Source of the DNA: DASRIA01 sp035650255
GTDB lineage: Bacteria; Actinomycetota; Thermoleophilia; Solirubrobacterales; JBBDJG01
Length of the DNA: 64,000 nt
NCBI GenBank assembly: GCA_035650255.1
Contig: DASRIA010000034.1
Location: 13,893 to 77,892, forward strand
Direction of reading: 5' to 3'
How positions within the stretch are numbered: the first letter of the stretch is position 1; every line of letters begins with the position of its first letter. Below the pieces are notes generated by a model, which was not told where the DNA came from, did no database searches, and saw nothing but the letters and a program-made list of their open reading frames with translations. Positions 1-8,653 of this stretch are shown in pieces. The position numbers and the translations under genes are program-made.

Positions 1-614
1 TCCGCACGATCCAGGCGGTCCGCGACGCGGGCCTCGAGACCTGCGTGGGCGGCATCCTGAACCTCGGCGAGACCAGGGAGCAGCGCGTCGAGATGGCGTT
101 CGAGCTGGCGCAGCTGGACCCGACCAGCGTGCCGATCAACCTGCTCAACCCCCGCGCGGGCACGAAGTTCGGCGACCGCGACCTGATCGATCCGTGGGAC
201 GCGGTGAAGTTCATCGCGATCTTCCGCCTGATCCTGCCGGCGGCCCTGTTCCGCCTCTGCGGCGGCCGCGTGGAGAACCTCGGCGAGCTGCAGCCGCTCG
301 CGGTGAAGGCGGGCCTGAACGGCGTGATGATGGGCAACTTCCTCACCACGCTCGGGTCCGAGCCCGAGGACGACCGCCGCATGTTCGAGGACCTCGGCCT
401 GAACGTCGCGCGCCAGGACGACAACGGCGCCAACCCGCGCCCCGACAACCGCTCCGGCTGGCTGGAGGGCGAGACCCCCGCGACGCCGATGGACGAGCTG
501 GTCGCAAGTCAGGCCGAAGCCAACTTCTGGGATCCCTCGACGCAGCTGCGGATGCGCAGGAAGAGCAAGCCCCCGGCCTATCCGGGCTCCGCCGCCGGGC
601 GCGAGGCAGCCTGA
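1..614 (+). CDS. bioB: Biotin synthase, C-terminal part (5' end outside the window)
   Basis: Radical-SAM enzyme that inserts sulfur into dethiobiotin, the last step of biotin synthesis, in the cytoplasm. About 204 C-terminal residues are visible, reading from base 3. They carry the conserved stretch VGGILNLGET, the segment PINLLNPRAGT, the LCGGR motif whose arginine belongs to the [2Fe-2S] site in the family, and the family-typical NFLTTLG. The radical-SAM CxxxCxxC motif must lie upstream of the window. The tail after LTTLG is longer than in E. coli BioB and rich in charged residues and proline. The stop is 22 nt before bioF, so the two are probably co-transcribed. Confidence 0.95.
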   Translation, partial: RTIQAVRDAGLETCVGGILNLGETREQRVEMAFELAQLDPTSVPINLLNPRAGTKFGDRDLIDPWDAVKFIAIFRLILPAALFRLCGGRVENLGELQPLAVKAGLNGVMMGNFLTTLGSEPEDDRRMFEDLGLNVARQDDNGANPRPDNRSGWLEGETPATPMDELVASQAEANFWDPSTQLRMRRKSKPPAYPGSAAGREAA

Positions 615-636
615 CCGAGCACATCTGAGCAGAGGC

Positions 637-1831
<1,195 letters not shown>

Positions 1832-1842
<11 letters not shown>

Positions 1843-2596
1843 GCCGGGCCGGGCTCCGCGCGGGTTGTTCGTGACCGGCACGGACACGGAGGTCGGCAAG
1901 ACGGTCGTGGCCTCGGCGATCGCCGCCACACTGGCGGCGGGCGGCGCGAGAGTGTCCGTGTTCAAGCCGGCCGTCACCGGACTGGCTGAGCTGGACGGCA
2001 TGGGCGCCGACCACGAGCGGCTCCGCGCCGCGGCGCGGTCGCACCAGCCGCCGTGGGAGGTCGCGCCCTACCGGTTCGGCCCACCGGTGTCACCGCACCT
2101 CGCCGCCGCCAGGGCCGGCGAGCGCGTCGATCCCTACCGGCTGCTGGCGGCCGCGCGACGTGCGGCGGCGGCGGGAGACGTGCTGATCGCGGAGGGAGTG
2201 GGCGGCCTGCTCGTGCCGCTGTCGGGCGCCTACCTCGTGCGCGACCTGGCCGCAGACCTCGGCATGCCGGTCGTGATCGCAGCGCGGCCCGGGCTCGGGA
2301 CCATCAGCCACACCCTGATGACCGTGGAGTGCGCGCGGGCGGCGGGCCTGCGCGTCGCGGGCGTGGTGCTGACGCCGTGGCCGGCGGTCGCGGGCGATAT
2401 GGAGCGCTCGAACCGCGAGACGATCGCGCGCCTCGGCCGGGTCGACGTGGAGACGCTGCCTGGGCTCGCGGTGCGGAAGATCGGCCCGCAGCGCCACCTG
2501 CCGCTCGACCGGTGGCTCTCCCCACCCGGGGTGAGACAGATTCCCCAGGCCGTCGGCGGGTCAACCCGCGCACCCGGGGACAAGGTCGCCGCCTGA
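1832..2596 (+). CDS. bioD: ATP-dependent dethiobiotin synthetase
   Basis: Closes the ureido ring of dethiobiotin from DAPA, CO2 and ATP. It has 254 residues. The N-terminal P-loop is GTDTEVGKTVV (residues ~13-23), followed by VFKPAVTG with the conserved lysine, then EGVGGLLVPL and ARPGLGTISHTL, all typical BioD signatures. The ATG lies inside bioF (11-nt overlap). The C-terminal ~20 residues (rich in Gly, Ser and Pro) extend past the usual end. The gene is third in a bioB-bioF-bioD operon. The stop is immediately followed by the stop of the convergent SDR gene, with no space for a terminator hairpin. Confidence 0.94.
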
Positions 2597-3424
2597 TCAG
2601 TACGGGTGCAGCCCGCCGTTCGGGCTGATGACCTGGCCCGTGGTGTACGACGCCTCGTCCGAGCACAGGTGCAGCGCCAGCGCGGCGATGTGCTCGGGCT
2701 CGCCCATCCCGCCCAGCGGCACCTGCGCGAGCAGGATCGGCAGCAGCCGGGGGTCGATCTCCTCCTGCACCATCGGCGTGCGGATCCAGCCGGGCGCGAT
2801 CGCGTTCACGCGGATGCCCGACCCGCTCACCTCGGCGGCAACGGCGCGCGTGATCCCGATGATCCCGGCCTTCGCCGCCGAGTAGTCGGGCGCACCCGGC
2901 AGGCCCTCGAGCGCTGCCACCGACGAGATGTTGACGATCGCGCCGCGGCGGTTGGGCTCCATCACCTTCAGTGCCTCGCGTGTGCAGTAGAAGGTGCCGT
3001 AGAGGTGGACCCGGATCATGTGGTCCCATTCCTCGTCGCTCAGGCCCTTGGTGGCTCCGAGCGACTCGCGCTCGCCGCCCATCATGGCCGCCGTCAGCTG
3101 CTCCAGCATCTTCTCCTGGGTCGCCTGGTCGCGACGCGCGATGCCGGCGTTGTTGACCAGCACGTCCACGTCGCCGAAGTCCGCGGCGACCGCGTCGAAC
3201 AACTGCCGCACCGCGCCCGAGTCCGAGACGTCGCAGGCGTAGCCGCGCGCCTCTCCGCCCGCCGCGCCGGCCACCTTCCGGGCGCCCTCCTCGCGGATGT
3301 CGGAGACCGCGACCCGCCCGCCCTCGGCGGCGAACGCCTTCGACATCGCCTCACCGAGGCCCGAGCCACCGCCCGTGACCACCACCACGCGTCCCTCGAA
3401 CCGCCGCCTGCCGTTGCCCTCCAT
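2597..3424 (-). CDS. Short-chain dehydrogenase/reductase (SDR)
   Basis: Classical NAD(P)-dependent oxidoreductase with a Rossmann fold; the substrate is unknown. The start at 3424 (275 residues) is chosen because GAGGAGG (3431-3437) sits six bases upstream; a start at 3451 would add nine residues. TGGGSGLG (residues 17-24) binds the cofactor, NNAG is at 91-94, the catalytic Ser is in NISSVA (167-168), and the catalytic Tyr and Lys are Y181 and K185 in YSAAKAG. About 25 extra residues follow NNAGIARRD, rich in Met and Gln, which is unusual for the family. It follows the membrane aminopropyltransferase-like gene by 16 nt and is probably co-transcribed with it. D41 after the second strand favours NAD over NADP (inference). 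Confidence 0.88.
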   Translation of the reverse strand: MEGNGRRRFEGRVVVVTGGGSGLGEAMSKAFAAEGGRVAVSDIREEGARKVAGAAGGEARGYACDVSDSGAVRQLFDAVAADFGDVDVLVNNAGIARRDQATQEKMLEQLTAAMMGGERESLGATKGLSDEEWDHMIRVHLYGTFYCTREALKVMEPNRRGAIVNISSVAALEGLPGAPDYSAAKAGIIGITRAVAAEVSGSGIRVNAIAPGWIRTPMVQEEIDPRLLPILLAQVPLGGMGEPEHIAALALHLCSDEASYTTGQVISPNGGLHPY

Positions 3425-3440
3425 CGCCTGCCTCCTCTCG

Positions 3441-4952
3441 TCACTCGGCATCGGCAGCGTATTCCACGATCGACTTGTCTATCAGCCACTCGACCGGCGC
3501 CTTGTCGTCCGTGTACACGGTGCCGCCGGGGAGGCGTGGCGCGAGCCGGGCCACCGCGGCGAGTGCCAGCGGCCGCAGGTCGCGATGCAGCGACTGCGCC
3601 GCGCGGGCGAGCTGCGCGCGCGACGCGCCCGCGTTCGTGCCGAGCAGCAAGGTGTTCGTGTCCTCGCTCGGGTCACGGAGGACGGTCTCGAACACAGCGT
3701 CCATCGTCGCGCCCAGGACCTGCTCGAGGTCGTCCTGCCCCTCCGGGTGGCCGGCGTTCACGACGACTGCGCCGCCCGGCCGCAGGCGGTCGCGCACCAG
3801 CCCGAAGAACTCGCGCGTGGCGAGGTAGAACGGGATGTACGGTTGCCGGTAGGCGTCGACCATGATCAGGTCGTAGCGCTCGTCCGTGCGCCGCAGATAG
3901 GGCCGCGCGTCCTCGTGGTGGACGCGCAGGCGGGGGTTGCGCATGTCGAACCAGCGCCGCCCCAGGCGCGACAGCTCCCCGTCGATCTCGACGCCGTCCA
4001 CCCTGCTGCCGGGGAAGTAGCGGCCGTACGCGCGCGCCGTCGTGCCGGCCGCGTTGCCGAGGATCGCGACCCGCTCCGGCGGTCGCGGCAGCGCCGCGAA
4101 GGGCAGCACCAGGTACTCGTCCCAGATGTCGCCGGTCAGGTAGGTGCCCGGCCGGTAGAGGGAGTGGACCGCCTGGCCCTCGTTCAGCTCGAGCTTCCGC
4201 TCGCCGTCGGGCTCCTGCACGACGCGGGCGTACTGGTACTCGGAGTCGACCTCCTCCAGGACGACGCCGTCGCCGGCCGCCTTGATCGTCCCGACCGGGA
4301 TCGCGAGCAGGGCGGCGATCATCGCGGGAACGGCGATCGCCGCGCGCCGCCGCACACCTGTCAGCGCGACCAGGGCGCACAGCAGGCCGAACAGCAGGAA
4401 CGTGCGCCGCGTTCCGAGCAGGGGCACGAACAGCAGGGCCGAGCTCCACGTGCCGACCAGGCTCCCGACCGTGGAGATCGCGTACATGCGGCCGGCGACG
4501 GTGCCGCTCTCCTCGATGCGCTCCACGGCCAGCCGGATCGCGTACGGAGAGGCGGCGCCGAGCAGCATCACCGGGGGGGCGACCAGCACCGACACGGCCA
4601 GCAGCGACCCGATGAACGCGCCCGCCGAGACCTGGTCGAGCGCATCGACCGAGACGTCCAGGAACGGATCCGCCACGAAGGGGATCAACGCGACCGCCAG
4701 ACCGGCGATCAGGACCAGCGTGCAGAGGCCCTGCCGGTGCGGATGGCGATCGGCGAACCTGCCCCCCACCCAATAGCCGACCGAGAGCGAGACGAGCACG
4801 ACGCCGATCGTGTTCGCCCACACGATCGTGGATGCCCCGAAGAAGGGCGCCATCAGGCGCGCAGCCGCGATCTCCGCACCCAGCGATGCGGCTCCGACCA
4901 CGAACACGAGCAGGCCGAGTGGCGGAAATTCCGGGGAAGACAAGCGCTTCAT
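3441..4952 (-). CDS. Fused MFS-like membrane domain and spermidine synthase-like domain
   Basis: About 503 residues. The N-terminal half holds roughly ten hydrophobic segments, beginning LGLLVFVVGAASLGAEIAAAR and with the SVGYWVGGRFADR loop typical of the fused MFS/spermidine synthase family. The C-terminal half is an aminopropyltransferase-type SAM fold: VAILGNAAGTTARAYGRYFP, then VDGVEIDGEL, then HHEDARPYL and LIMVDAY. The substrate is not known; many such proteins have not been shown to make spermidine. The start is placed at 4952 because a longer reading would run into bioA on the other strand. The divergent bioA promoter leaves only 54 nt between starts. A downstream SDR gene is likely in the same operon. 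Confidence 0.85.
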   Translation of the reverse strand: MKRLSSPEFPPLGLLVFVVGAASLGAEIAAARLMAPFFGASTIVWANTIGVVLVSLSVGYWVGGRFADRHPHRQGLCTLVLIAGLAVALIPFVADPFLDVSVDALDQVSAGAFIGSLLAVSVLVAPPVMLLGAASPYAIRLAVERIEESGTVAGRMYAISTVGSLVGTWSSALLFVPLLGTRRTFLLFGLLCALVALTGVRRRAAIAVPAMIAALLAIPVGTIKAAGDGVVLEEVDSEYQYARVVQEPDGERKLELNEGQAVHSLYRPGTYLTGDIWDEYLVLPFAALPRPPERVAILGNAAGTTARAYGRYFPGSRVDGVEIDGELSRLGRRWFDMRNPRLRVHHEDARPYLRRTDERYDLIMVDAYRQPYIPFYLATREFFGLVRDRLRPGGAVVVNAGHPEGQDDLEQVLGATMDAVFETVLRDPSEDTNTLLLGTNAGASRAQLARAAQSLHRDLRPLALAAVARLAPRLPGGTVYTDDKAPVEWLIDKSIVEYAADAE

Positions 4953-4989
4953 GAGGGCGATCGGAGCTGGAGAGTTCCGACCTTTGCCG

Positions 4990-5006
4990 AGGCTACCATC
5001 GCGCGA
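4990..5006. promoter_or_regulatory. Overlapping divergent promoters for bioA and the MFS/spermidine synthase gene
   Basis: On the plus strand TACCAT (4994-4999) lies seven bases before the bioA ATG, so the transcript would begin at or next to the start codon (leaderless). On the minus strand the same bases read TAGCCT (4991-4996), a -10 for the divergent gene. Neither has a clear TTGACA at -35. Inference from sequence only. Confidence 0.45.
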
Positions 5007-6338
5007 ATGTTCCGCCTCCGCCGCAGGCGCCACGACGCCGTGCCACATCTCTGGCATCCCTTCACGCAGATGCAGGGCTTCGACGGCGAGGCGGCACCCT
5101 CGATCGAGTCAGCCGCCGGAGTGTGGCTCGTCGACACCGCCGGGCGCCGCTACATAGACGGCGTCTCGTCGTTGTGGTGCAACGTGCACGGCCACCGGCA
5201 CCCGCACATCGACGCCGCTGTGCGCGAGCAGCTCGACCGGGTCGCGCATTCCACGATGCTCGGCCTCTCGCATCCCGGCGCGGAGGAGCTTGCGAACCGG
5301 CTGGTGAAGATCGCCCCGGGAGCGCGCAGCGGGCGGGCCGGGCCCCTGAGCCGCGTCTTCTTCTCCGACAGCGGCTCCACGGCCGTCGAGGTCGCACTCA
5401 AGATGGCGTTCCAGTACTGGCGCCAGGCGGCGAAGCCGCAGCCCGCGCGCACGAAGTTCGTCTGCCTCGAGAACTCCTACCACGGCGACACCGTCGGCTC
5501 GGTCTCGGTCGGCGGGATCGACCTGTTCCACTCCATGTACCGGCCGCTGCTGTTCGACGCTCATCGCGTGCCGGCGGGCGACGTCTCGGCGCTCGACCTC
5601 GTGTTGAGGAAGCACGGCAGCGAGATCGCCGCGGTGGTGGTCGAGCCGCTCGTGCAGGGTGCGGCCGGCATGCTGCTCCAGCCGTCGGGGTACCTGCGTG
5701 CGGTGCGCGGATTGTGCGACGCGCACGGCGTGTTCCTGATCTGCGACGAGGTGGCGACCGGATTCGGCCGCACGGGCCGCATGTTCGCGTGCGAGCACGA
5801 GGGCGTCGTGCCCGACTTCCTGTGCGTCGCCAAAGGGCTCACGGGCGGCTACCTGCCGCTTGCGGCGACGCTCGCGACCGAAAAGATCTTCGAGGCGTTC
5901 CTGGGAGAGTACGAGGAGTTCCGCACCTTCTTCCACGGCCACACGTACACCGGCAACCCGCTCGCGTGCGCGGCAGCCATCGCGACACTGGAGCTGTTCG
6001 AGCAAGAGGACACGCTGGCGCGCCTGCAAGACCGGATCGCGCTGCTGGAGCAGCTCCTGGCGGAGCTGGTCGAGCCGCTTCCCTACGTGCGCGAGATCCG
6101 GCGCCTGGGCTTCATGTGCGGGATCGAGCTGACGGGCCACGATCCGGCCCAGCGCATCGGACACCAGGTCACGCTCGAGGCCCGCGCGCGCGGTGCGATC
6201 GTCAGGCCGCTCGGCGACGTGGTCGTGCTGATGCCGCCCCTGTCGATCGAGGCGGATGTGCTGGAGGAGCTGGTCGAGATCGTGGCCGACTCGATCAGCG
6301 CCGCGACACAAAGCGTCCCGCAGCTGCTCGCGGCGTGA
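5007..6338 (+). CDS. bioA: Adenosylmethionine-8-amino-7-oxononanoate aminotransferase
   Basis: Class III PLP aminotransferase that makes DAPA from KAPA with SAM as amino donor, between BioF and BioD in the biotin pathway. The open frame continues far upstream, but homology begins at VPHLWHPFTQM, so ATG 5007 is chosen (443 residues). HLWHPFTQM, SLWCNVHGHRHP, FFSDSGSTAVEVALKMA, ENSYHGDTVG, LICDEVATGFGRTG and the PLP lysine K276 in VAKGLTGGYLPLA are all BioA signatures. A -10 box seven bases before the ATG suggests a leaderless mRNA. It is separated from bioBFD by two opposite-strand genes. A hairpin terminator follows the stop. Confidence 0.94.
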   Translation: MFRLRRRRHDAVPHLWHPFTQMQGFDGEAAPSIESAAGVWLVDTAGRRYIDGVSSLWCNVHGHRHPHIDAAVREQLDRVAHSTMLGLSHPGAEELANRLVKIAPGARSGRAGPLSRVFFSDSGSTAVEVALKMAFQYWRQAAKPQPARTKFVCLENSYHGDTVGSVSVGGIDLFHSMYRPLLFDAHRVPAGDVSALDLVLRKHGSEIAAVVVEPLVQGAAGMLLQPSGYLRAVRGLCDAHGVFLICDEVATGFGRTGRMFACEHEGVVPDFLCVAKGLTGGYLPLAATLATEKIFEAFLGEYEEFRTFFHGHTYTGNPLACAAAIATLELFEQEDTLARLQDRIALLEQLLAELVEPLPYVREIRRLGFMCGIELTGHDPAQRIGHQVTLEARARGAIVRPLGDVVVLMPPLSIEADVLEELVEIVADSISAATQSVPQLLAA

Positions 6339-6350
6339 TCTGGCATCCAT

Positions 6351-6388
6351 TGCAGCATTTTGGGGGCCATAGCCCCCAAGATCCTGCA
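6351..6388. terminator. Bidirectional hairpin terminator between bioA and rubredoxin
   Basis: TTGGGGGC (6360-6367) and GCCCCCAA (6372-6379) form a perfect 8-bp stem around a CATA loop, flanked on the left by T6358-6361 and by an outer TGCAG/CTGCA pair (6351-6355 and about 6384-6388). It lies between two convergent genes and could end transcription from both sides. Confidence 0.7.
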
Positions 6389-6405
6389 ACCGCGTCTGGC
6401 GCCGG

Positions 6406-6609
6406 CTACTCCTCGTAGGGGACGAAGTCCTTCTTCCGCGCGCCGCACACGGGGCAGAACCAGTCGTCCGGAATCGTCTCGAAGGGAGTTCCGGGATCGA
6501 TGCCGCCGTCCGGATCGCCTTCGGCGGGGTCGTAGATGAACCCGCACGACTCGCAGATCCATTTCTGGCTTGTCGCGGCTTCGGCCAACGGAGCGGGGTA
6601 GTTTGACAC
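6406..6609 (-). CDS. Rubredoxin
   Basis: Small cytoplasmic electron carrier with one Fe(Cys)4 centre. It has 67 residues. Ligands are C19 and C22 (WICESCGFIYDP) and C52 and C55 (WFCPVCGARKKDF); the GDPDGGIDPGTPFETIPDDW stretch between is canonical. The first ~15 residues extend the usual ~53-residue core. The start is GTG. It is divergent from the Nudix gene, 32 bp away, and a 7-bp inverted repeat sits between the starts. No dedicated partner (such as an alkane hydroxylase or rubredoxin reductase) is adjacent, so the electron acceptor is unknown. Confidence 0.95.
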   Translation of the reverse strand: MSNYPAPLAEAATSQKWICESCGFIYDPAEGDPDGGIDPGTPFETIPDDWFCPVCGARKKDFVPYEE

Positions 6610-6612
6610 ACG

Positions 6613-6635
6613 CGCTGTCGCTGCTGTAGACAGCG
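6613..6635. promoter_or_regulatory. Inverted repeat in the rubredoxin-Nudix divergent promoter
   Basis: CGCTGTC (6613-6619) and GACAGCG (6629-6635) form a perfect 7-bp inverted repeat with a 9-nt spacer, filling most of the 32-bp region between two divergent starts. TAGACA (6627-6632), a plausible -10 for the Nudix gene, overlaps its right arm. A regulator bound here could act on both genes; no candidate regulator is adjacent. Confidence 0.4.
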
Positions 6636-6641
6636 AGGCAC

Positions 6642-7265
6642 GTGGCTGACCACCCCATCGAGGAGCTGAACCCGGGCGCTCCCACCGTCCCGCGCCCCGC
6701 CGCTGCGGTGATCCTGCTGCGCCGGGGCGGGCGTCACACGTCCGCCGGCCTGCAGGTGCTGATGGGCAAGCGCACGCCGGCGGCGCGGTTCATGGCGGAC
6801 GTGTGGGTGTTTCCCGGCGGCGCGGTCGACGGCGACAGCACGGACGACGCGGCTCACCGCCGGACCGCGGTGCGCGAGCTGGAGGAGGAGGCGGGCGTCG
6901 CGCTCCCCGACCCGGACGCACTCGTTCCGTTCGCGCGCTGGATCACTCCCGAGCAGGTGAAGGTGCGCTACGACACCTGGTTCTACCTCGCGCTCGCGCC
7001 GAGCCATTCGTCCCCGGTGCCGGACGGAGAGGAGATCGTCGAGACCGCCTGGCTCGCGCCGTCGGATGCGCTCGCGCGGCACCAACGGGGAGAGATGCTG
7101 CTCGTCTTCCCCACGATCCACAAGCTGCAGGTGCTGGCCCGGTACGCAACCGCCGAAGAGGCGCTGGCGGCCGCCCGCGAGGCCAACGTGGAGCCGATCC
7201 TCCCCCGCGTCGACGCCAGCGGCGCCGAGCCGCGCATCCTCCTGCCGGGTGACTGGGGCTACTAG
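6642..7265 (+). CDS. Nudix hydrolase (NUDT8/NUDT19-like)
   Basis: Hydrolase of a nucleoside diphosphate linked to another moiety; in this branch CoA or acyl-CoA derivatives are common substrates, but this is not shown here. It has 207 residues. The Nudix box is WVFPGGAVDGD followed by RELEEEAGV (catalytic REXXEEXG at residues 78-85), with a slightly longer spacer between the glycine and the RE pair than in the standard box. FARWITPEQVKVRYDTWFY and ETAWLAPSDAL fit the NUDT19-like branch. Start GTG 6642 with GAGG a few bases upstream. Its stop directly abuts the stop of the convergent DUF779 gene. Confidence 0.88.
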   Translation: MADHPIEELNPGAPTVPRPAAAVILLRRGGRHTSAGLQVLMGKRTPAARFMADVWVFPGGAVDGDSTDDAAHRRTAVRELEEEAGVALPDPDALVPFARWITPEQVKVRYDTWFYLALAPSHSSPVPDGEEIVETAWLAPSDALARHQRGEMLLVFPTIHKLQVLARYATAEEALAAAREANVEPILPRVDASGAEPRILLPGDWGY

Positions 7266-7613
7266 CTAGTCGAGGGCCGGCAGCCGGTCCAGGGTGAAGC
7301 GGTAGCCGAGCTCCGCCTCGCACGAGAAGCTGTCCGCCTGAGCGGCGCCCTCGCCTGCGTCGATCACGACCTCACGGCCCGCGAACGACGCCGCGATGCC
7401 GTCCTCCACGAGCACGCGGACGCCGTCGATCACCCCGACCGCCCGCTCGTTCGGCCCCGCGAAGTACCCGGCGAACAGGAACGGTGCCGTGGAGTCGCAG
7501 CAGCCGTTGCCGATCACGAGTGACAGATCGTCGCCGCGGTGCTCGCGCACCCGGTCGATCACCGCTCGGGCGGCGTCCGTGAACACGACCGTGATGGTGG
7601 CGTTGCCTGCCAT
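7266..7613 (-). CDS. DUF779 protein (aldehyde dehydrogenase-associated)
   Basis: 115 residues from ATG 7613. The core VIGNGCCDSTAPFLF holds the Cys-Cys pair diagnostic of DUF779, and the end DSFSCEAELGYRFT matches the family C-terminus. Family members are often neighbours of acetaldehyde or other aldehyde dehydrogenases, and one lies 1 kb away here on the same strand, but its molecular role is unknown. The paired cysteines could bind metal or be redox-active (inference). It is divergent from the flavin split-barrel gene with only 24 bp between the start codons. Confidence 0.82.
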   Translation of the reverse strand: MAGNATITVVFTDAARAVIDRVREHRGDDLSLVIGNGCCDSTAPFLFAGYFAGPNERAVGVIDGVRVLVEDGIAASFAGREVVIDAGEGAAQADSFSCEAELGYRFTLDRLPALD

Positions 7614-7624
7614 GACAGGGAACT

Positions 7625-7630
7625 TATACT
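7625..7630 (+). promoter_or_regulatory. -10 element of a leaderless promoter
   Basis: TATACT ends seven bases before ATG 7638, so transcription should begin at the start codon itself. There is no Shine-Dalgarno sequence and no space for one in the 24-bp divergent gap. Confidence 0.5.
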
Positions 7631-7637
7631 CGGCGTG

Positions 7638-8597
7638 ATGACCGGCTCCCTCCCGGAAGACGTCCAGCGGGTCTTCGAGCGGTTCGTGACGACCGAGCTG
7701 ACCACCGTCGATGCCAGCGGGCAGCCGATCACCTGGCCGGTAACTCCCTACTACCAGGCCGGTGACGGCGCGATCGACCTGACCACCGGCATCGGCTATC
7801 CGAAGAAGGCCGACGACGCGGCGCGAAATCCCCACGTGGCGCTCCTCTTCTCCGACCCGACCGGTTCCAGGCTCGAGGACCCGTGCGCGGTCCTCGTACA
7901 GGGCACGGCGCAGGTCGACGACCAGAACCTGGACTCGAATGCGGAGCGCTATCTCCGCGAGAGCGGCGAGAAGCTGCCCGCCACGAAGAGCATGCATCCG
8001 CCCCCCTTCATCCGGAAGTCCATGGGCTGGTACTACAAGCGCATCTACATCTACGTCCGGCCCGAGCGCGTGTTCGTGTGGCCCAAGGGCGACTTCTCGG
8101 AGGAGCCGACGCTCTACGGAGCCCGCATGGAGGAGGTCCGCACGCACCACTCCGCGGAGCCGGAAACCGGGCCGCCGCCGCCCGAAGGTGGCTCGCCGGC
8201 CTGGGACGACCGCATGGACGAGCTGGGGCGCCGCCACACCACCGCGGTGCTGTCGATCGTGGGCCCCGACGGGTTCCCACTGGCGACGCGGGTCCCGATC
8301 GCGCCGGACCGGGCAGCGGGGCGAGTGCGCCTGCGCGAGCTGCCCACATGGATGCCCGCCGCCGTCACACGGGCTTGCCTCACCGCGCACGAGCACCACC
8401 CGGACTTCAAGTGGCAGGCGAACTTCCAGGTGCGCGGCGACCTGGTGCACGAGAACGGCGACTGGTCACTGATCCCCCACAAGTTCGTAGGCGGCTTCGA
8501 GCTGCCGAAGTCGCAGCTCCAGAGCTTCCGCGAGAACTTCCGGAAGGCGATGCGCTACCGCAAGAAGGCGAAGACGGAGCTGGCCAAGCGGCGCTAG
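7638..8597 (+). CDS. Pyridoxamine 5'-phosphate oxidase-family (flavin split-barrel) protein
   Basis: 319 residues. An N-terminal split-barrel domain is seen from VFERFVTTELTTVDASGQPITWPVTP to about residue 155, including DLTTGIGYPKKADDAARNPHVALLF, the strand-helix pattern of FMN- or F420-binding PNPOx folds, and a run of aromatic residues WYYKRIYIYVRPERVFVW. A second, weaker repeat starts at ELGRRHTTAVLSIVGPDGFPLATRV (around residue 195), so the protein may hold two split barrels in tandem. It is not a true PdxH, whose C-terminal signature is absent. Cofactor and substrate are unknown. Expressed from a leaderless promoter; followed by ALDH on the opposite strand. Confidence 0.8.
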   Translation: MTGSLPEDVQRVFERFVTTELTTVDASGQPITWPVTPYYQAGDGAIDLTTGIGYPKKADDAARNPHVALLFSDPTGSRLEDPCAVLVQGTAQVDDQNLDSNAERYLRESGEKLPATKSMHPPPFIRKSMGWYYKRIYIYVRPERVFVWPKGDFSEEPTLYGARMEEVRTHHSAEPETGPPPPEGGSPAWDDRMDELGRRHTTAVLSIVGPDGFPLATRVPIAPDRAAGRVRLRELPTWMPAAVTRACLTAHEHHPDFKWQANFQVRGDLVHENGDWSLIPHKFVGGFELPKSQLQSFRENFRKAMRYRKKAKTELAKRR

Positions 8598-8653
8598 CGC
8601 CGCGCCCTCGGAGCTCCCGGATTCTCCGGCTCAAGGAAAATCCGGCCTTCCTT

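Noticed and set aside
3297..5006. Upstream continuation of the bioA frame
   Set aside because: The frame is open by chance opposite the MFS/spermidine-synthase gene; homology to BioA starts only after ATG 5007.
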